DNA of 53,215 nt from JBGTBD01 sp041749475 (GCA_041749475.1 JBGTBD010000029.1:1-53215), one strand, 5' to 3'. Shown: positions 33,564 to 42,494, numbered from the stretch's first letter. Translations and numbers: made by a program. Notes: generated by a model from the letters alone, not told the origin.

Positions 33564-34163
33564 CTACCACGCGCTGCCGGGGCGTTTCAGGTAGGCTGGG
33601 AAGATTTCCTCGATGCGGGTTTCCAGTTGGGCGTTGAGCTGGGTGGAAAGCTGTCGCACCATCTCGGCATAGATCTCGCGGCGGCGTTCCGGGCCTGCAC
33701 CTTCCATCGCCTCGCGCGTGCCGGAGACACGGGCGCGGACGTTGGCTTTGGAGATGGACGCGCCTTTATAGATGCGTATTTCCAGCTCCATCGCGACCGT
33801 ATAACGTTCATTCGGTTCCTTGGTGAAGGCGCCCTTGATGCCTTTTTTGATGGGCAGCGGTTCGGAGGTGGCGCTCGATTCAAGAATATGGGCTTCCAGC
33901 GTCCCGTCCGTACCCGCCGCGCGGAGGCGGTCATTCACCCAGATGGTGAGGGCTTCTTTCGGGGTGGTGGTGAACTGGTCTTCGATATGGTTCCCCGCAG
34001 ACTGCACCGAATCGTCGATGATACGGATATCCGCTACGTCGATAGCGTAGGGGGTCATTTTATTGAAAGAGGGGGCGGTGACGTCGTAATAGACGGGTTT
34101 CTGGCAGGCGGATAAAGTCATTGCTGCACCAAGCAATATTGCGGGTATCAGGGAAAAACGCAT
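33564..34163 (-). CDS. Lipoprotein of unknown function
   Basis: This 199-residue protein has a lipoprotein signal with lipobox LSAC at residues 17-20, then QKPVYYDVTAPSFNKMTPYAIDVADIRIID. The remainder is alpha/beta with a C-terminal helix rich in Glu, Arg and Gln (YAEMVRQLSTQLNAQLETRIEE). It is not recognised with certainty and resembles alphaproteobacterial lipoproteins of unknown role. An ACGAGG ribosome site precedes the ATG. It stands 18 bases upstream of the tauE-like gene on the same strand, so co-transcription is plausible. Confidence 0.8.
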   Translation of the reverse strand: MRFSLIPAILLGAAMTLSACQKPVYYDVTAPSFNKMTPYAIDVADIRIIDDSVQSAGNHIEDQFTTTPKEALTIWVNDRLRAAGTDGTLEAHILESSATSEPLPIKKGIKGAFTKEPNERYTVAMELEIRIYKGASISKANVRARVSGTREAMEGAGPERRREIYAEMVRQLSTQLNAQLETRIEEIFPAYLKRPGSAW

Positions 34164-34325
34164 AACGAACCTCGTAAAACATGTGGAATCGCCACACTAT
34201 ACTTCGCACGGCGCGGGATGCAACGGGGGAACTGATAGAATTCCGAAATAGTCAAAACTGGCAAGGCGTTAACAAATCTGTCATGAGGACAGGTTATAGT
34301 GGTTTTTTAATAACGGAGATAGGGC

Positions 34326-34793
34326 ATGACAAAATATACCGGAAAGTCCGAATATACCGAATCACGAGGTGCGGCATTGAACACAGTGGTTGCCGCCGTT
34401 TCGCGTGTTACCGATGGTGGCATCATCCTGCGGTGTGAACAGATCAGCCTTAAAGAGAACGCGGACACCGAGAATCCGGGATTAACAATCACATTCAATG
34501 TCCGTAAAGAAGTATGCGACGATGCAGAATATGTGCATTTTATGGCTGATCAGGCGCGTGATTGCCTTATCGCTGCATCGCCAGCACTTAAAAGAGCGGC
34601 GGGGGATAAAATCGTTCCCGAAGTTACCGAAGTTAAAGAAATGGCTGATTCTTTTCAGATAAAGATGGCATTCGCCGGTAGAACGGCGATAGCAGGATTG
34701 GCAAACGCCTCTGTTGATACGGGGCTATCCACAGCCGGAGGCCGTGCACGCAAAGCGCCGCCCACGCATTCCAGCGGCAGTGGCCGAGGGTAA
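34326..34793 (+). CDS. Unknown small soluble protein
   Basis: This 155-residue protein is not recognised. It has a beta-rich start (AALNTVVAAVSRVTDGGIILRCEQISL), a central helix with DAEYVHFMADQARDCLIAASPALKRAA, and a Gly/Ser/Pro-rich disordered tail. No signal peptide or metal site is visible. GGAG and AGGG stretches precede the ATG. It converges with tsaB, five bases apart. The segment before it (34164-34325) contains no convincing promoter apart from a -10-like TATAGT at 34295-34300. Confidence 0.65.
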   Translation: MTKYTGKSEYTESRGAALNTVVAAVSRVTDGGIILRCEQISLKENADTENPGLTITFNVRKEVCDDAEYVHFMADQARDCLIAASPALKRAAGDKIVPEVTEVKEMADSFQIKMAFAGRTAIAGLANASVDTGLSTAGGRARKAPPTHSSGSGRG

Positions 34794-34798
34794 GTTTG

Positions 34799-35470
34799 TT
34801 ATTCGGTTCGGGGGCGTGGTGGGATGGCATCCGGCGGACGGACGTAGATGGGGCCAGGGCGGGGTTCGGAGAGATTCGGGACATCCTGAGCCAAGGCTGC
34901 CAGCATTGCCGGGTGAGAATCAAGCCAATGGACAACAGTGGTCTGATTGGGCAATGCGAACTTATTTGGATTATAAGCTACTATAAATCCATCTTTCTTT
35001 TCATAGTCGCTGAATGCATGTCCGCTCATTAAATGAGGCGGTGCAACTGGGGTCGGGTGGGGCGATCCGGTACGGAAGGATTGCGCGAACCATTGTTCGC
35101 GACCGCTGGGGAATAAGCATAAAAATTCTGAATTGTCAGGGATATGGGCGGCATTGGCGGAGGCCATGACTTGGAGCGTGGTGAAGCCATATACCGGTAT
35201 TTTCAATGAAAACGAAAGAGCGCGGGCGGTGGCAAGGCCGATGCGGATGCTGGTGAAGCCCCCGGGACCAGTGGTGGTCGCAATCGCTTGTAATTGCTTA
35301 TATTCTTTGCCTGCGTTGCGTAGTAATTCCTCTATCCAGCGGACGAGAGAGCCGGATTGGTTCTTGAAATTGCTATCCGTGAACAGGGAAAGGGGGGTGT
35401 TGCCCTCAAACAAGCCGAGATGGGTCTCGCCGATGGCGGTATCGATGGTGAGGATCAGGTCGCTGGACAT
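34799..35470 (-). CDS. tsaB: tRNA threonylcarbamoyladenosine (t6A) protein TsaB
   Basis: This 223-residue ASKHA-fold protein begins LILTIDTAIGETHLGLFEG and has TTGPGGFTSIRIGLATARALSFSLKIPVYG, the TsaB (YeaZ) signature; GPGGFTSIRIGLA is the key part. TsaB scaffolds TsaD and TsaE to make t6A at position 37 of ANN-reading tRNAs. The ATG at 35470 starts at the first strand; longer frames run into the phhA region. It is divergent from phhA with 67 bases between. The usual alphaproteobacterial partner rimI is not next to it. Confidence 0.9.
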   Translation of the reverse strand: MSSDLILTIDTAIGETHLGLFEGNTPLSLFTDSNFKNQSGSLVRWIEELLRNAGKEYKQLQAIATTTGPGGFTSIRIGLATARALSFSLKIPVYGFTTLQVMASANAAHIPDNSEFLCLFPSGREQWFAQSFRTGSPHPTPVAPPHLMSGHAFSDYEKKDGFIVAYNPNKFALPNQTTVVHWLDSHPAMLAALAQDVPNLSEPRPGPIYVRPPDAIPPRPRTE

Positions 35471-35537
35471 GGTTTCACGTTCTATCACCGGGAAGCGCCA
35501 TATTGCTAATAGATTCTTCGGATGGTAGGGTTCGTTC

Positions 35538-35861
35538 ATGACACAAGCTTCCCATTGTAAACCATGCCGAAAAGGGGATGCTGGACTTTCTGTGGAAGAC
35601 GTGCGTTCCGGGCTGGATGCATTGCAAGGGTGGGGATTGACCAAGAACGGCACGGCCATCAGCAAGCGGTTTACCTTCAAGAATTTCAAGGAAGCATGGA
35701 GTTTTGTTGAGAAAGTGGGGGTTCTGGCTGAGGCTGAAAACCATCATCCTGATATCACCTTTGGGTGGGGATATGCCGAGATTCTGTTCACCACCCATGC
35801 CATCGGCGGGCTGCATGCCAATGATTTCATCATGGCGCGTATGGTAGATAATATCACATAA
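35538..35861 (+). CDS. phhB: Pterin-4a-carbinolamine dehydratase
   Basis: This 107-residue enzyme recycles the pterin cofactor of aromatic amino acid hydroxylases, or moonlights as in DCoH. The active-site motif is AENHHPDITFGWGYAEI, with the conserved His-His-Pro pair, and a late HAIGGLHANDFIMA segment gives the third His. A TAGGG ribosome site precedes the ATG. No phenylalanine hydroxylase gene is in the window. The length is normal. Confidence 0.92.
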   Translation: MTQASHCKPCRKGDAGLSVEDVRSGLDALQGWGLTKNGTAISKRFTFKNFKEAWSFVEKVGVLAEAENHHPDITFGWGYAEILFTTHAIGGLHANDFIMARMVDNIT

Positions 35862-35914
35862 TAACAGCTTGTTAGGTGGTTTGTGGCTATAATAGCTATT
35901 CTATTGAATATTAT

Positions 35915-35942
35915 ATTGTTTTTTAATTATATAAATTATAAT
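35915..35942 (+). promoter_or_regulatory. Putative promoter of the Phd-type antitoxin gene
   Basis: A perfect -10 TATAAT (35937-35942) has ATTGTT (35915-35920) 16 bases upstream. The region is very AT-rich and partly self-complementary, as is usual for autoregulated antitoxin genes. Confidence 0.45.
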
Positions 35943-35995
35943 GACAGCTGCTTTGGCTTCGGGTAGTCTTGAGAAGACGCAATGGAGGGACATCC

Positions 35996-36166
35996 ATGAA
36001 AACCATCACTGCCAAAGAAGCCAAGAACAAGTTCGGCGTATTGCTGGAAGAGGCGATGCGCGCCCCCGTCACCATCCAAAAGAATGGCCGCCCCGTCGCC
36101 GTCGTCCTCTCCATGAAGGACTATGAACGGTTCGAAGAACTGGAAGCTGAGCTATTCAGTCGGTAG
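35996..36166 (+). CDS. Phd/YefM-family antitoxin, no toxin partner seen
   Basis: This 56-residue protein begins MKTITAKEAKNKFGVLLEEA and has the NGRPVAVVLSMKDYERFEELE segment that defines the Phd/YefM DNA-binding fold. A strong GGAGG ribosome site precedes the ATG at 35996. Phd antitoxins normally precede a Doc or RelE/YoeB toxin by a few bases. Here 275 bases of AT-rich DNA without a supported gene follow, then an exported lyase. Either the toxin is elsewhere, has been lost, or the protein now acts as a lone regulator. At 56 residues it is short and lacks the toxin-binding C-terminal tail. Confidence 0.85.
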   Translation: MKTITAKEAKNKFGVLLEEAMRAPVTIQKNGRPVAVVLSMKDYERFEELEAELFSR

Positions 36167-36441
36167 TTGCCGATAGCTTTACTCACCACTGTGTCATACG
36201 CTTTATAGCGTTCGCAAATTACCCACTTGCACCCTTCGTCATCTAGACGAGGCATACGACTTCTAGAGGCCATGTAATTATGAGAGAGGCCACGAAATGG
36301 GCGGATTACCGGATATGAGCTAAGGTTTTGGGTGAAGTGTAATTCAGTCATAATTAAATATTATTACTGTTTTTGCCATTTGAATCCAGTAAATATTTGT
36401 GTTAATATTATGCAAATACATATTTAGTGTGGGATTTATTT
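36167..36441. other. AT-rich intergenic segment without a supported gene
   Basis: No toxin or other gene could be supported. A minus-strand frame of 76 codons (36121-36351) exists but has no ribosome site and overlaps the antitoxin. A small TCGTC/GACGA inverted repeat occurs near 36236-36250. The right part holds the lyase promoter. Confidence 0.6.
36380..36408 (+). promoter_or_regulatory. Putative promoter of the PL6-type lyase gene
   Basis: TTGAAT (36380-36385) and TAATAT (36403-36408) are 17 bases apart, 33 bases before the lyase ATG. Confidence 0.5.
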
Positions 36442-38214
36442 ATGCGGTATACGGCGCGATTGGTGTTTTCACTGTTTCTGGTGTTGTATGCGGTTTCTAC
36501 CGCCAACGCCGATTTCCGCTACAGCAAGCCTCCTTCTTACGACGTCATATCCAAAGGCCCCGGCACGCCGCACATCCGTTCCACCATTAATTCCTCCGGG
36601 TATGTACGCATCTACATGCAGCACAAGGGCGATATTTACGTGATGCGCAAACTGCGTGACTCGGTCAGCAAAAAGCCACTCATTCAGAAACTCGATGCCG
36701 CATCGGCGGCAATCATCCGCCGCGAATATGGCGACAAGATACTTTCCGTGAACTCGCTCGACGCGAATATCACCATAGACCATGAAACCGCAGGTACATA
36801 CACCCTCGGCAGCAAAGGCCGCGTGGGGTGGGGCGGGGGATCCGGTAGTTCCAGCGGCGGCGTGGATCGCGATGAGCAGGATCGCGGCAATGGAAATGAC
36901 GATGACTACGACGATGCGCATGGCGGCTCGACCCCCTTATGCCAATTGACAGGTACGTGCGGCGGGGGTGGCAGTAACGGCGGTAACGGCAATGGTAGCA
37001 GTACGGGTGGCGGCAGTACAGGTGGCGGTAACGGTGGTGGATATAATTCCTCCGGAGGAGCGGGCGGCACTGGGGCGGGTATCGGATTGTGCTATCCTGC
37101 TTCCGGAAATACCGTGAATGTTTCCGGGCCGTCGGCATTGCAGGCGGCCCTGAATGCCGCCTCGCCCGGTAGCCAGTTGACCCTTGCGCCGGGAACGTAT
37201 AGCGGCACATACACCTATGCAAAGAACGGCACGGCCTCGGCACCAATTGTCATCAAAGGCAACGGCGCTGCGGTATTTACCGGAGTATTCAACCTGAATG
37301 GAAGTTACGGTGTCTTGTCACGGGTGAAATTCCAAGGGGGGCGTATCGCGATGAACGGACATCACAATCGCGTAACACGTACGCTGTTCGTCAATCCGGC
37401 TACACCAGCCATTGAAATGAAAAGCGGTGGCCACGCCTATAACCGAATCGACCATAATGAGTTCCGCACGGTTCATGGTGCCGCAATAGAAATTGGGGCG
37501 CAACGCAATGCAGCTCGGCATCAGGGACATCGAATCGATCATAACTATGTCTTCGACCATTATTTCTCAGGGTCGGAAGAGGTGATGCGCATGCTGACGG
37601 ATGCGTATAACGACAGCTATATCACATATGAATATAACCTATTCGATCGCGTGCTTCAGGGCGAACGGCATCAGCCGGAATTAATTTCAGTAAAAACCGC
37701 ACGTACCATATTGCGCGGAAATACGGTCATTAACTCGCCAAACACCGCACTGGTGTTCCGGGAAACGAACCGCACTCTGGCTGAGGGGAATTACTTGATG
37801 GATGGTGCTTCAATCTACGTCTTTGGAGATGATAACGTGGTGCGTAATAATTATGTGACGGGCGCTGGCAGTATTATGGTTCGCGGCGGAAACGGTACGA
37901 TGGACGTAACCCGCACGGGCTGCCCGAAATCCGGCCTCGTACCTTTGTTACCGAACTGCAAAGGTATCCATGCTGCGGCACGGCGCACGCTGGTCGAAAA
38001 TAACATTGGGCGAATATCAGTTGGGAACGTCTATCCCGGAAATACCGTTCCGGCGCAAAATACGACATTGAGGAATAACTCCGGGCCGATAAGCCTATTG
38101 GCAACGCAGACGGGCACTGTAAAGACAGATGGGACACCGACCAATACGGCGAAGCGGTTGGGGATGAACGATGTAGGTGTTGGCCCGGCGGATGTTTCCT
38201 GTATTAGTAATTAA
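36442..38214 (+). CDS. Secreted polysaccharide lyase, PL6/chondroitinase-B-like
   Basis: This 590-residue protein has a signal peptide (to about residue 24, ending STANADF), a short N-terminal domain, a long Gly/Ser/Asn-rich low-complexity linker (about residues 130-215), and a right-handed parallel beta-helix from about residue 222. The helix opens ALQAALNAASPGSQLTLAPG and carries KNGTASAPIVIKG. Near residue 415 it has PELISVKTARTILRGNTV, then ALVFRETN, placing the Lys and Arg expected of the PL6 catalytic pair near 418 and 440. PL6 enzymes cleave alginate or chondroitin by beta-elimination. The lyase may be for feeding, biofilm turnover or prey/host matrix. An upstream GTG frame is less likely than the ATG at the signal peptide. 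No other lyase or uptake gene is adjacent. The nearby bases are AT-rich, unlike the flanking housekeeping blocks. Confidence 0.82.
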   Translation: MRYTARLVFSLFLVLYAVSTANADFRYSKPPSYDVISKGPGTPHIRSTINSSGYVRIYMQHKGDIYVMRKLRDSVSKKPLIQKLDAASAAIIRREYGDKILSVNSLDANITIDHETAGTYTLGSKGRVGWGGGSGSSSGGVDRDEQDRGNGNDDDYDDAHGGSTPLCQLTGTCGGGGSNGGNGNGSSTGGGSTGGGNGGGYNSSGGAGGTGAGIGLCYPASGNTVNVSGPSALQAALNAASPGSQLTLAPGTYSGTYTYAKNGTASAPIVIKGNGAAVFTGVFNLNGSYGVLSRVKFQGGRIAMNGHHNRVTRTLFVNPATPAIEMKSGGHAYNRIDHNEFRTVHGAAIEIGAQRNAARHQGHRIDHNYVFDHYFSGSEEVMRMLTDAYNDSYITYEYNLFDRVLQGERHQPELISVKTARTILRGNTVINSPNTALVFRETNRTLAEGNYLMDGASIYVFGDDNVVRNNYVTGAGSIMVRGGNGTMDVTRTGCPKSGLVPLLPNCKGIHAAARRTLVENNIGRISVGNVYPGNTVPAQNTTLRNNSGPISLLATQTGTVKTDGTPTNTAKRLGMNDVGVGPADVSCISN

Positions 38215-38240
38215 CGCGTGCGGACAAGGGGTTAAAACGC

Positions 38241-38270
38241 TTGCGCTTCGGCCCTGCACCATGCCATAAT
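38241..38270 (+). promoter_or_regulatory. Putative promoter of the phoH operon
   Basis: TTGCGC (38241-38246) and CATAAT (38265-38270) are 18 bases apart, 32 bases before the phoH ATG. Confidence 0.45.
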
Positions 38271-38302
38271 GGGTTCTCGAAAGGCAAGGTTCCGAACCGC
38301 AC

Positions 38303-39400
38303 ATGGCAAAAAAACCCCTCCGTGGTAAACAGGCCGTCCATTCCACTAACCTGTTCTTCGCTGACCATCATCATCTTCCCGTCCTCTATGGCGATGGGGA
38401 TGAGCATTTGAAAAAAATCGAGAAGTTGCTGGGTGTGGAGCTGGTCTCCCACGGCAATATGCTTTCCATCAGCGGCAATAAGCGCGACGTGGTGCTTTCC
38501 GAGCGTATCCTCAACGAACTCTATCACCAGATCGAAGGCGGGCGCGATATCGAGGCGCGGGACGTGGATGCGGCCATCCGCATGGCCCCGCCGCTTTCCG
38601 ACGCAGAGGCCGAAGCCGCCTCCCACCACCAGAAACAACAGGACGAAGCGACGCGGCAGAAAATGCGCGGCGGCGAGGTCTTCATCAAGACGATGAAGAA
38701 GACCATCTATCCATACTCTCACATGCAGGCCAATTATTTCCGCACCCTGTTCGACCATGACGTGGTGTTCGCGCTTGGGCCGGCGGGGACGGGGAAGACC
38801 TATCTCGCGATGGCGATGGCGGTCTATCTGTATATGTCGGGCAAGGTGGAGCGCATCGTGATGTCCCGCCCTGCGGTGGAGGCGGGGGAGAAGCTTGGAT
38901 TCCTGCCCGGTGATATTCGAGAGAAATTCGATCCCTATCTTCGCCCTTTATATGACGCACTGTTCGACATGATGCCTGCTGACAAAGTGGCGGAGATGGA
39001 TGCGAACGGAGAGATCGAAGTTGCGCCGCTGGCGTTCATGCGGGGGCGGACGCTGTCCAATGCGTTCATCATCCTCGACGAAGCGCAGAATACGACGCCG
39101 ACGCAGATGAAAATGTTCCTGACCCGTCTGGGCGAGAATTCGCGCATGATTATTACGGGCGATCTGTCGCAAACAGATCTGCCGCGCGACATCAAATCGG
39201 GCTTGCGGGATTGCATCCGCAAGATCGAGCATATCGACGGTATCGGTATCGTACGGTTCACGGATCAGGATGTCGTACGTCACCCGCTGGCTGCGAAAAT
39301 CGTGCAGGCCTATGAAGGCTGGGACAAGGGCAACCGTCCCCCACGTTATGAGCCGGATGAATGGGAAATCCGGGAAGCGGCTGAGAAACTGGACAAATGA
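38303..39400 (+). CDS. PhoH-like ATPase
   Basis: This 365-residue protein has a KH-like N-terminal half and a P-loop ATPase: Walker A GPAGTGKTYLA near residue 161, Walker B FIILDEAQNTTP, and the sensor region MIITGDLSQTDLP. PhoH-like proteins are associated with RNA handling with YbeY, which is encoded next with a four-base overlap. The order phoH-ybeY-corC-lnt is strongly conserved in proteobacteria. In most alphaproteobacteria miaB lies just upstream of this gene; here a lyase gene does. Confidence 0.93.
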   Translation: MAKKPLRGKQAVHSTNLFFADHHHLPVLYGDGDEHLKKIEKLLGVELVSHGNMLSISGNKRDVVLSERILNELYHQIEGGRDIEARDVDAAIRMAPPLSDAEAEAASHHQKQQDEATRQKMRGGEVFIKTMKKTIYPYSHMQANYFRTLFDHDVVFALGPAGTGKTYLAMAMAVYLYMSGKVERIVMSRPAVEAGEKLGFLPGDIREKFDPYLRPLYDALFDMMPADKVAEMDANGEIEVAPLAFMRGRTLSNAFIILDEAQNTTPTQMKMFLTRLGENSRMIITGDLSQTDLPRDIKSGLRDCIRKIEHIDGIGIVRFTDQDVVRHPLAAKIVQAYEGWDKGNRPPRYEPDEWEIREAAEKLDK

Positions 39401-39912
39401 GCGAAGGCCGAAGTCATCTGGTGCAGTTGGATTGCGCCATCGAGGATGGGCGTTGGGAAAAGGCGATTCCCGATCTGGAGATGTTCGTGCGCCGGGTGCT
39501 GAACCATGCAGCGCAACCGGACCTGATTCCCGGCGGCGGCAAGATGCTGGTGGAGCTTTCCCTCGTGCTGGCAAACGATGCGACGGTCAGGGCATTGAAC
39601 CTCGAATATCGTGGGAAAGATAAGCCGACTAATGTGCTTTCCTTCCCGGCGGAGGATGTGTTCTCGGGCGACCTCGACCGCCCGCTGTTGTTGGGTGATA
39701 TCATCATTGCCTATGAAACGGTGGCGAAGGAAGCGAAGGAGCAGGGGAAAGAATTAGGGCATCATCTGGCCCATCTGTTAGTGCATGGGTTGCTGCACCT
39801 GCTCGATTTCGACCATGAGGACGAAGAGGAGGCGGATGAGATGGAAGCGCTGGAAGCGCGTCTGTTACATGAGTTGGGCATCCCCAACCCCTACCTCATC
39901 GACGAGAAATGA
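39397..39912 (+). CDS. ybeY: Endoribonuclease YbeY
   Basis: This 171-residue metal-dependent RNase matures 16S rRNA 3' ends and helps ribosome quality control. The zinc site is HHLAHLLVHGLLHLLDFDHE, carrying the H-x3-H-x5-H pattern, and the earlier region is NLEYRGKDKPTNVLSFPAE. It overlaps phoH by four bases. Confidence 0.95.
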   Translation: MSEGRSHLVQLDCAIEDGRWEKAIPDLEMFVRRVLNHAAQPDLIPGGGKMLVELSLVLANDATVRALNLEYRGKDKPTNVLSFPAEDVFSGDLDRPLLLGDIIIAYETVAKEAKEQGKELGHHLAHLLVHGLLHLLDFDHEDEEEADEMEALEARLLHELGIPNPYLIDEK

Positions 39913-39951
39913 TTTAGTTTTCTACATATTTGGAGTATAGATAGGCGTATT

Positions 39952-40884
39952 ATGGGCAGTAATGGAAATGGCAGGAACGCGGCGCACGCACGTCGCACTT
40001 CGGCAACAGAGCAGGTTTCCTCACCGGGATTGGTGAGCTGGATACGTGGCGTCATGGGTCGGAAAAGCTCCGAGCAGTCCCTGAAAGACGTGCTGGAAGA
40101 GGTGATTCAGGAGCATCAGGAAGAAACGGGCGAAGAGCTCTCCACGGAAGAGCGCGTCATCCTGCATAATATGCTATCGGTCGGGGCACTCGCGGTGCAT
40201 GACGTGATGATCCCAAGAGCGGATATCGTCGCTATGGAGTATGCAACGCCCCTTAGTGAATTGAAAAAAGTCATCGCCGAGAAGCGTGTTTCACGGATTC
40301 CGTTATATAAGGGCAATCTTGACCGTATCCGGGGGTTTATTCATCTGAAAGACATCGTGCCTGCCTTGACCGGGGATGTGCCGTACGAAGTGCAGAAAGT
40401 TATTCGCGAAATCCTCTTTGTATCACCCGCGATGCGCGTAGTGGATTTGTTGATGCAGATGCGTCTCTCGGGTGAGCATATCGCCATCGTCGTCGATGAA
40501 TATGGCGGTACGGACGGGCTGGTGACGATGGAGGATCTATTCGAGGCCATCGTAGGTGAGATCCAGGACGAGCATGATAGTATCGAACCGATGGACGAGA
40601 TTCGGCAGGTCGGGCCGCATACGTATGAAGCCTATGCACGGCTGTCCATCGAGCGGCTGGAGGAAGACCTCGGCATCGTCCTGCGTGATATGACGGAAGT
40701 GGATTACGATACGCTGGGTGGGTTGATTTTTGCGCGGCTGGGACGTGTCCCCGTGCGTGGGGAAATCATCGAGATCGAGAATGTAGGGCGTATCGACATC
40801 GTGGAGGCCGATCCGCGCCGTGTGCGCCGCGTGCGGTTGCATTTGAAAAAGCCGTCCCCTTCAGAGGAAGAACTGGTCGCGTAA
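39952..40884 (+). CDS. corC: CorC/HlyC-family CBS-domain protein
   Basis: This 310-residue cytosolic protein has two CBS domains (about residues 75-190, with VHDVMIPRADIVAME and HIAIVVDEYGGTDGLVTMEDLFEAIVGEIQDE, here quoted by VVDEYGGTDGLVT) and a C-terminal CorC_HlyC domain with DYDTLGGLIFARLGRVP. It lacks the DUF21 membrane part of larger CorB-type proteins. Linked roles include Mg/Co efflux and envelope stress. The lnt gene begins at the base after its stop codon. Confidence 0.92.
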   Translation: MGSNGNGRNAAHARRTSATEQVSSPGLVSWIRGVMGRKSSEQSLKDVLEEVIQEHQEETGEELSTEERVILHNMLSVGALAVHDVMIPRADIVAMEYATPLSELKKVIAEKRVSRIPLYKGNLDRIRGFIHLKDIVPALTGDVPYEVQKVIREILFVSPAMRVVDLLMQMRLSGEHIAIVVDEYGGTDGLVTMEDLFEAIVGEIQDEHDSIEPMDEIRQVGPHTYEAYARLSIERLEEDLGIVLRDMTEVDYDTLGGLIFARLGRVPVRGEIIEIENVGRIDIVEADPRRVRRVRLHLKKPSPSEEELVA

Positions 40885-42474
40885 ATGTCCGCGCCCGCGC
40901 ATATCGAGGGCGTGCCGCAGGCTATGCCCCGCATCGTGTTGCGGTGGTGTTCTTTACAGGGATGGTCGCGCAATCTGCTGTGCATTGCGCTAGGTATCGG
41001 GGTGACGCTGGCCTTGCCGCCGATTTATTTCCTGCCGTTGTTATGTATCTCCTTCCCTGCATTGTTGTGGATGACGCAATCGGCCCCGCGTTGGCAGCGG
41101 GCGTTCTGGGACGGGTGGTTGTTCGGCATGGGGAATTTCATCACCGGGCTTTACTGGATCACCAATGCGCTGCTGGTCGATGCGGATGCGTTCGGCTGGC
41201 TCGCCCCATTCGCGGTTGTCGGCATCAGCGCCGTGCTGTCGCTCTATATCGCAGGCGTGGGGGTGGTGCTGTATCATACGCGGCATCTCAATGTCGTTCA
41301 GCGCGTCCTTATCGCGGCGATGGCGTGGTGCTTGGCGGAGTGGTTGCGCGGGCATCTGTTCACCGGCTTCCCGTGGAACCTGCTGGGGTATGTCTGGGGG
41401 TTCTCGGACGTTACCGTTCAACCCGTCGCGTGGTTAGGGGTGTATGGGTTGGGCATGGTGACGGTGCTATTGGCGTTCCTACCCGTCCTATGGTGGGCAC
41501 GGAATACGGATGCATACTGCTATCCGCGCCGCAGCATTCTGGGCATATTGCTATGTGCACTTACCTTGTTTGCGATGGGAGCGATGCGGCTTCCTGAAGG
41601 CCCGTCCCCCGTCGTGAAAGACGTAAAAGTGCGCGTGGTGCAGGGGAATATCCAGCAGGCGATGAAATGGGACCCTGAGCAACGTATCCGCAATATCCGC
41701 ACCTATGCAGATCTGTCGCATGCGCCTGGGATGGATAAGGTGACTATACTCGTCTGGCCCGAAAGTGCGGTGACAATCCCCTTCCACTCCGGCGACGGGC
41801 TGGCGAAAGAACTGGCGATGCTGTTGCCTGAGCGCTCAGTGCTGGTGACGGGCAATACCCGTGTGGAGGGGTCTCGCGAGCAGGGGAACCTACGCATCTA
41901 TAATAGTCTCAAGGTGCTGAACAGCGCCGGGGAGATCGAGGTAGCATATGACAAGCATAAGCTCGTGCCGTTCGGCGAATTCGTTCCGTTCAGGAGCATA
42001 CTTCCCCTCGACAAAATCACGCCGGGGGCGATCGATTTTTCGCCCGGCCCCGTCCCTTCCCCCATTGCGGTGGATGGATTGCCGATGTTCTGGCCACTCA
42101 TCTGTTATGAAGCGGTGTTTCCTGATTTGGCAGGGGGAGCGCATCCGGCATGGATATTGAACATCACCAATGATGCATGGTTCGGCGATTCTACCGGGCC
42201 GTACCAGCATTTCACGATGACGCGGATGCGGGCGGTGGAGCATGGGGTCGCTCTGGTTCGGGCGGCAAATACGGGAATCAGCGCGATCATAGATCCATAT
42301 GGACGATTGATACAGAAACTATCATTGAATACGCATGGGTTCATCGATAGTTCATTGCCTTCCGCCTTGGCCCAGCCTCCGCTCTACGATCGTTTTGGCA
42401 ATGTCGTAGTGTGGCTTATGATGTTCGCTTTAGGGTTGTTAATGGTATTCCAACCCTCTCGCTCTGCCTCCTGA
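40885..42474 (+). CDS. lnt: Apolipoprotein N-acyltransferase
   Basis: This 529-residue inner membrane enzyme adds the third acyl chain to lipoproteins. An N-terminal block of six or so hydrophobic helices leads into a periplasmic nitrilase domain with the catalytic Glu in VWPESAVTIPF (about residue 292), Lys in DKHKLVPFGEF (about 357) and Cys in ICYEAVFPDL (about 408). It directly abuts corC. A 19-base palindrome lies just after the stop codon. Confidence 0.95.
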   Translation: MSAPAHIEGVPQAMPRIVLRWCSLQGWSRNLLCIALGIGVTLALPPIYFLPLLCISFPALLWMTQSAPRWQRAFWDGWLFGMGNFITGLYWITNALLVDADAFGWLAPFAVVGISAVLSLYIAGVGVVLYHTRHLNVVQRVLIAAMAWCLAEWLRGHLFTGFPWNLLGYVWGFSDVTVQPVAWLGVYGLGMVTVLLAFLPVLWWARNTDAYCYPRRSILGILLCALTLFAMGAMRLPEGPSPVVKDVKVRVVQGNIQQAMKWDPEQRIRNIRTYADLSHAPGMDKVTILVWPESAVTIPFHSGDGLAKELAMLLPERSVLVTGNTRVEGSREQGNLRIYNSLKVLNSAGEIEVAYDKHKLVPFGEFVPFRSILPLDKITPGAIDFSPGPVPSPIAVDGLPMFWPLICYEAVFPDLAGGAHPAWILNITNDAWFGDSTGPYQHFTMTRMRAVEHGVALVRAANTGISAIIDPYGRLIQKLSLNTHGFIDSSLPSALAQPPLYDRFGNVVVWLMMFALGLLMVFQPSRSAS

Positions 42475-42475
42475 T

Positions 42476-42494
42476 ATGTTTCAATTTGAAACAT
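42476..42494. promoter_or_regulatory. 19-base palindrome after lnt
   Basis: ATGTTTCAA and TTGAAACAT are perfect inverted arms around one central T. It begins one base after the lnt stop codon. A stem without a real loop is poor as a terminator, so an operator for a dimeric regulator is more likely. The 276-base AT-rich gap to the xre gene also holds the palindrome at 42633. Confidence 0.45.

Noticed and set aside
34272..34300. Promoter for the unknown gene at 34326.
   Set aside because: The -10 TATAGT is fair but no -35 matches at 16-18 bases.
36121..36351. A 76-codon minus-strand frame next to the antitoxin, as a possible toxin.
   Set aside because: No ribosome site, it overlaps the antitoxin on the opposite strand, and the sequence has no toxin motif.
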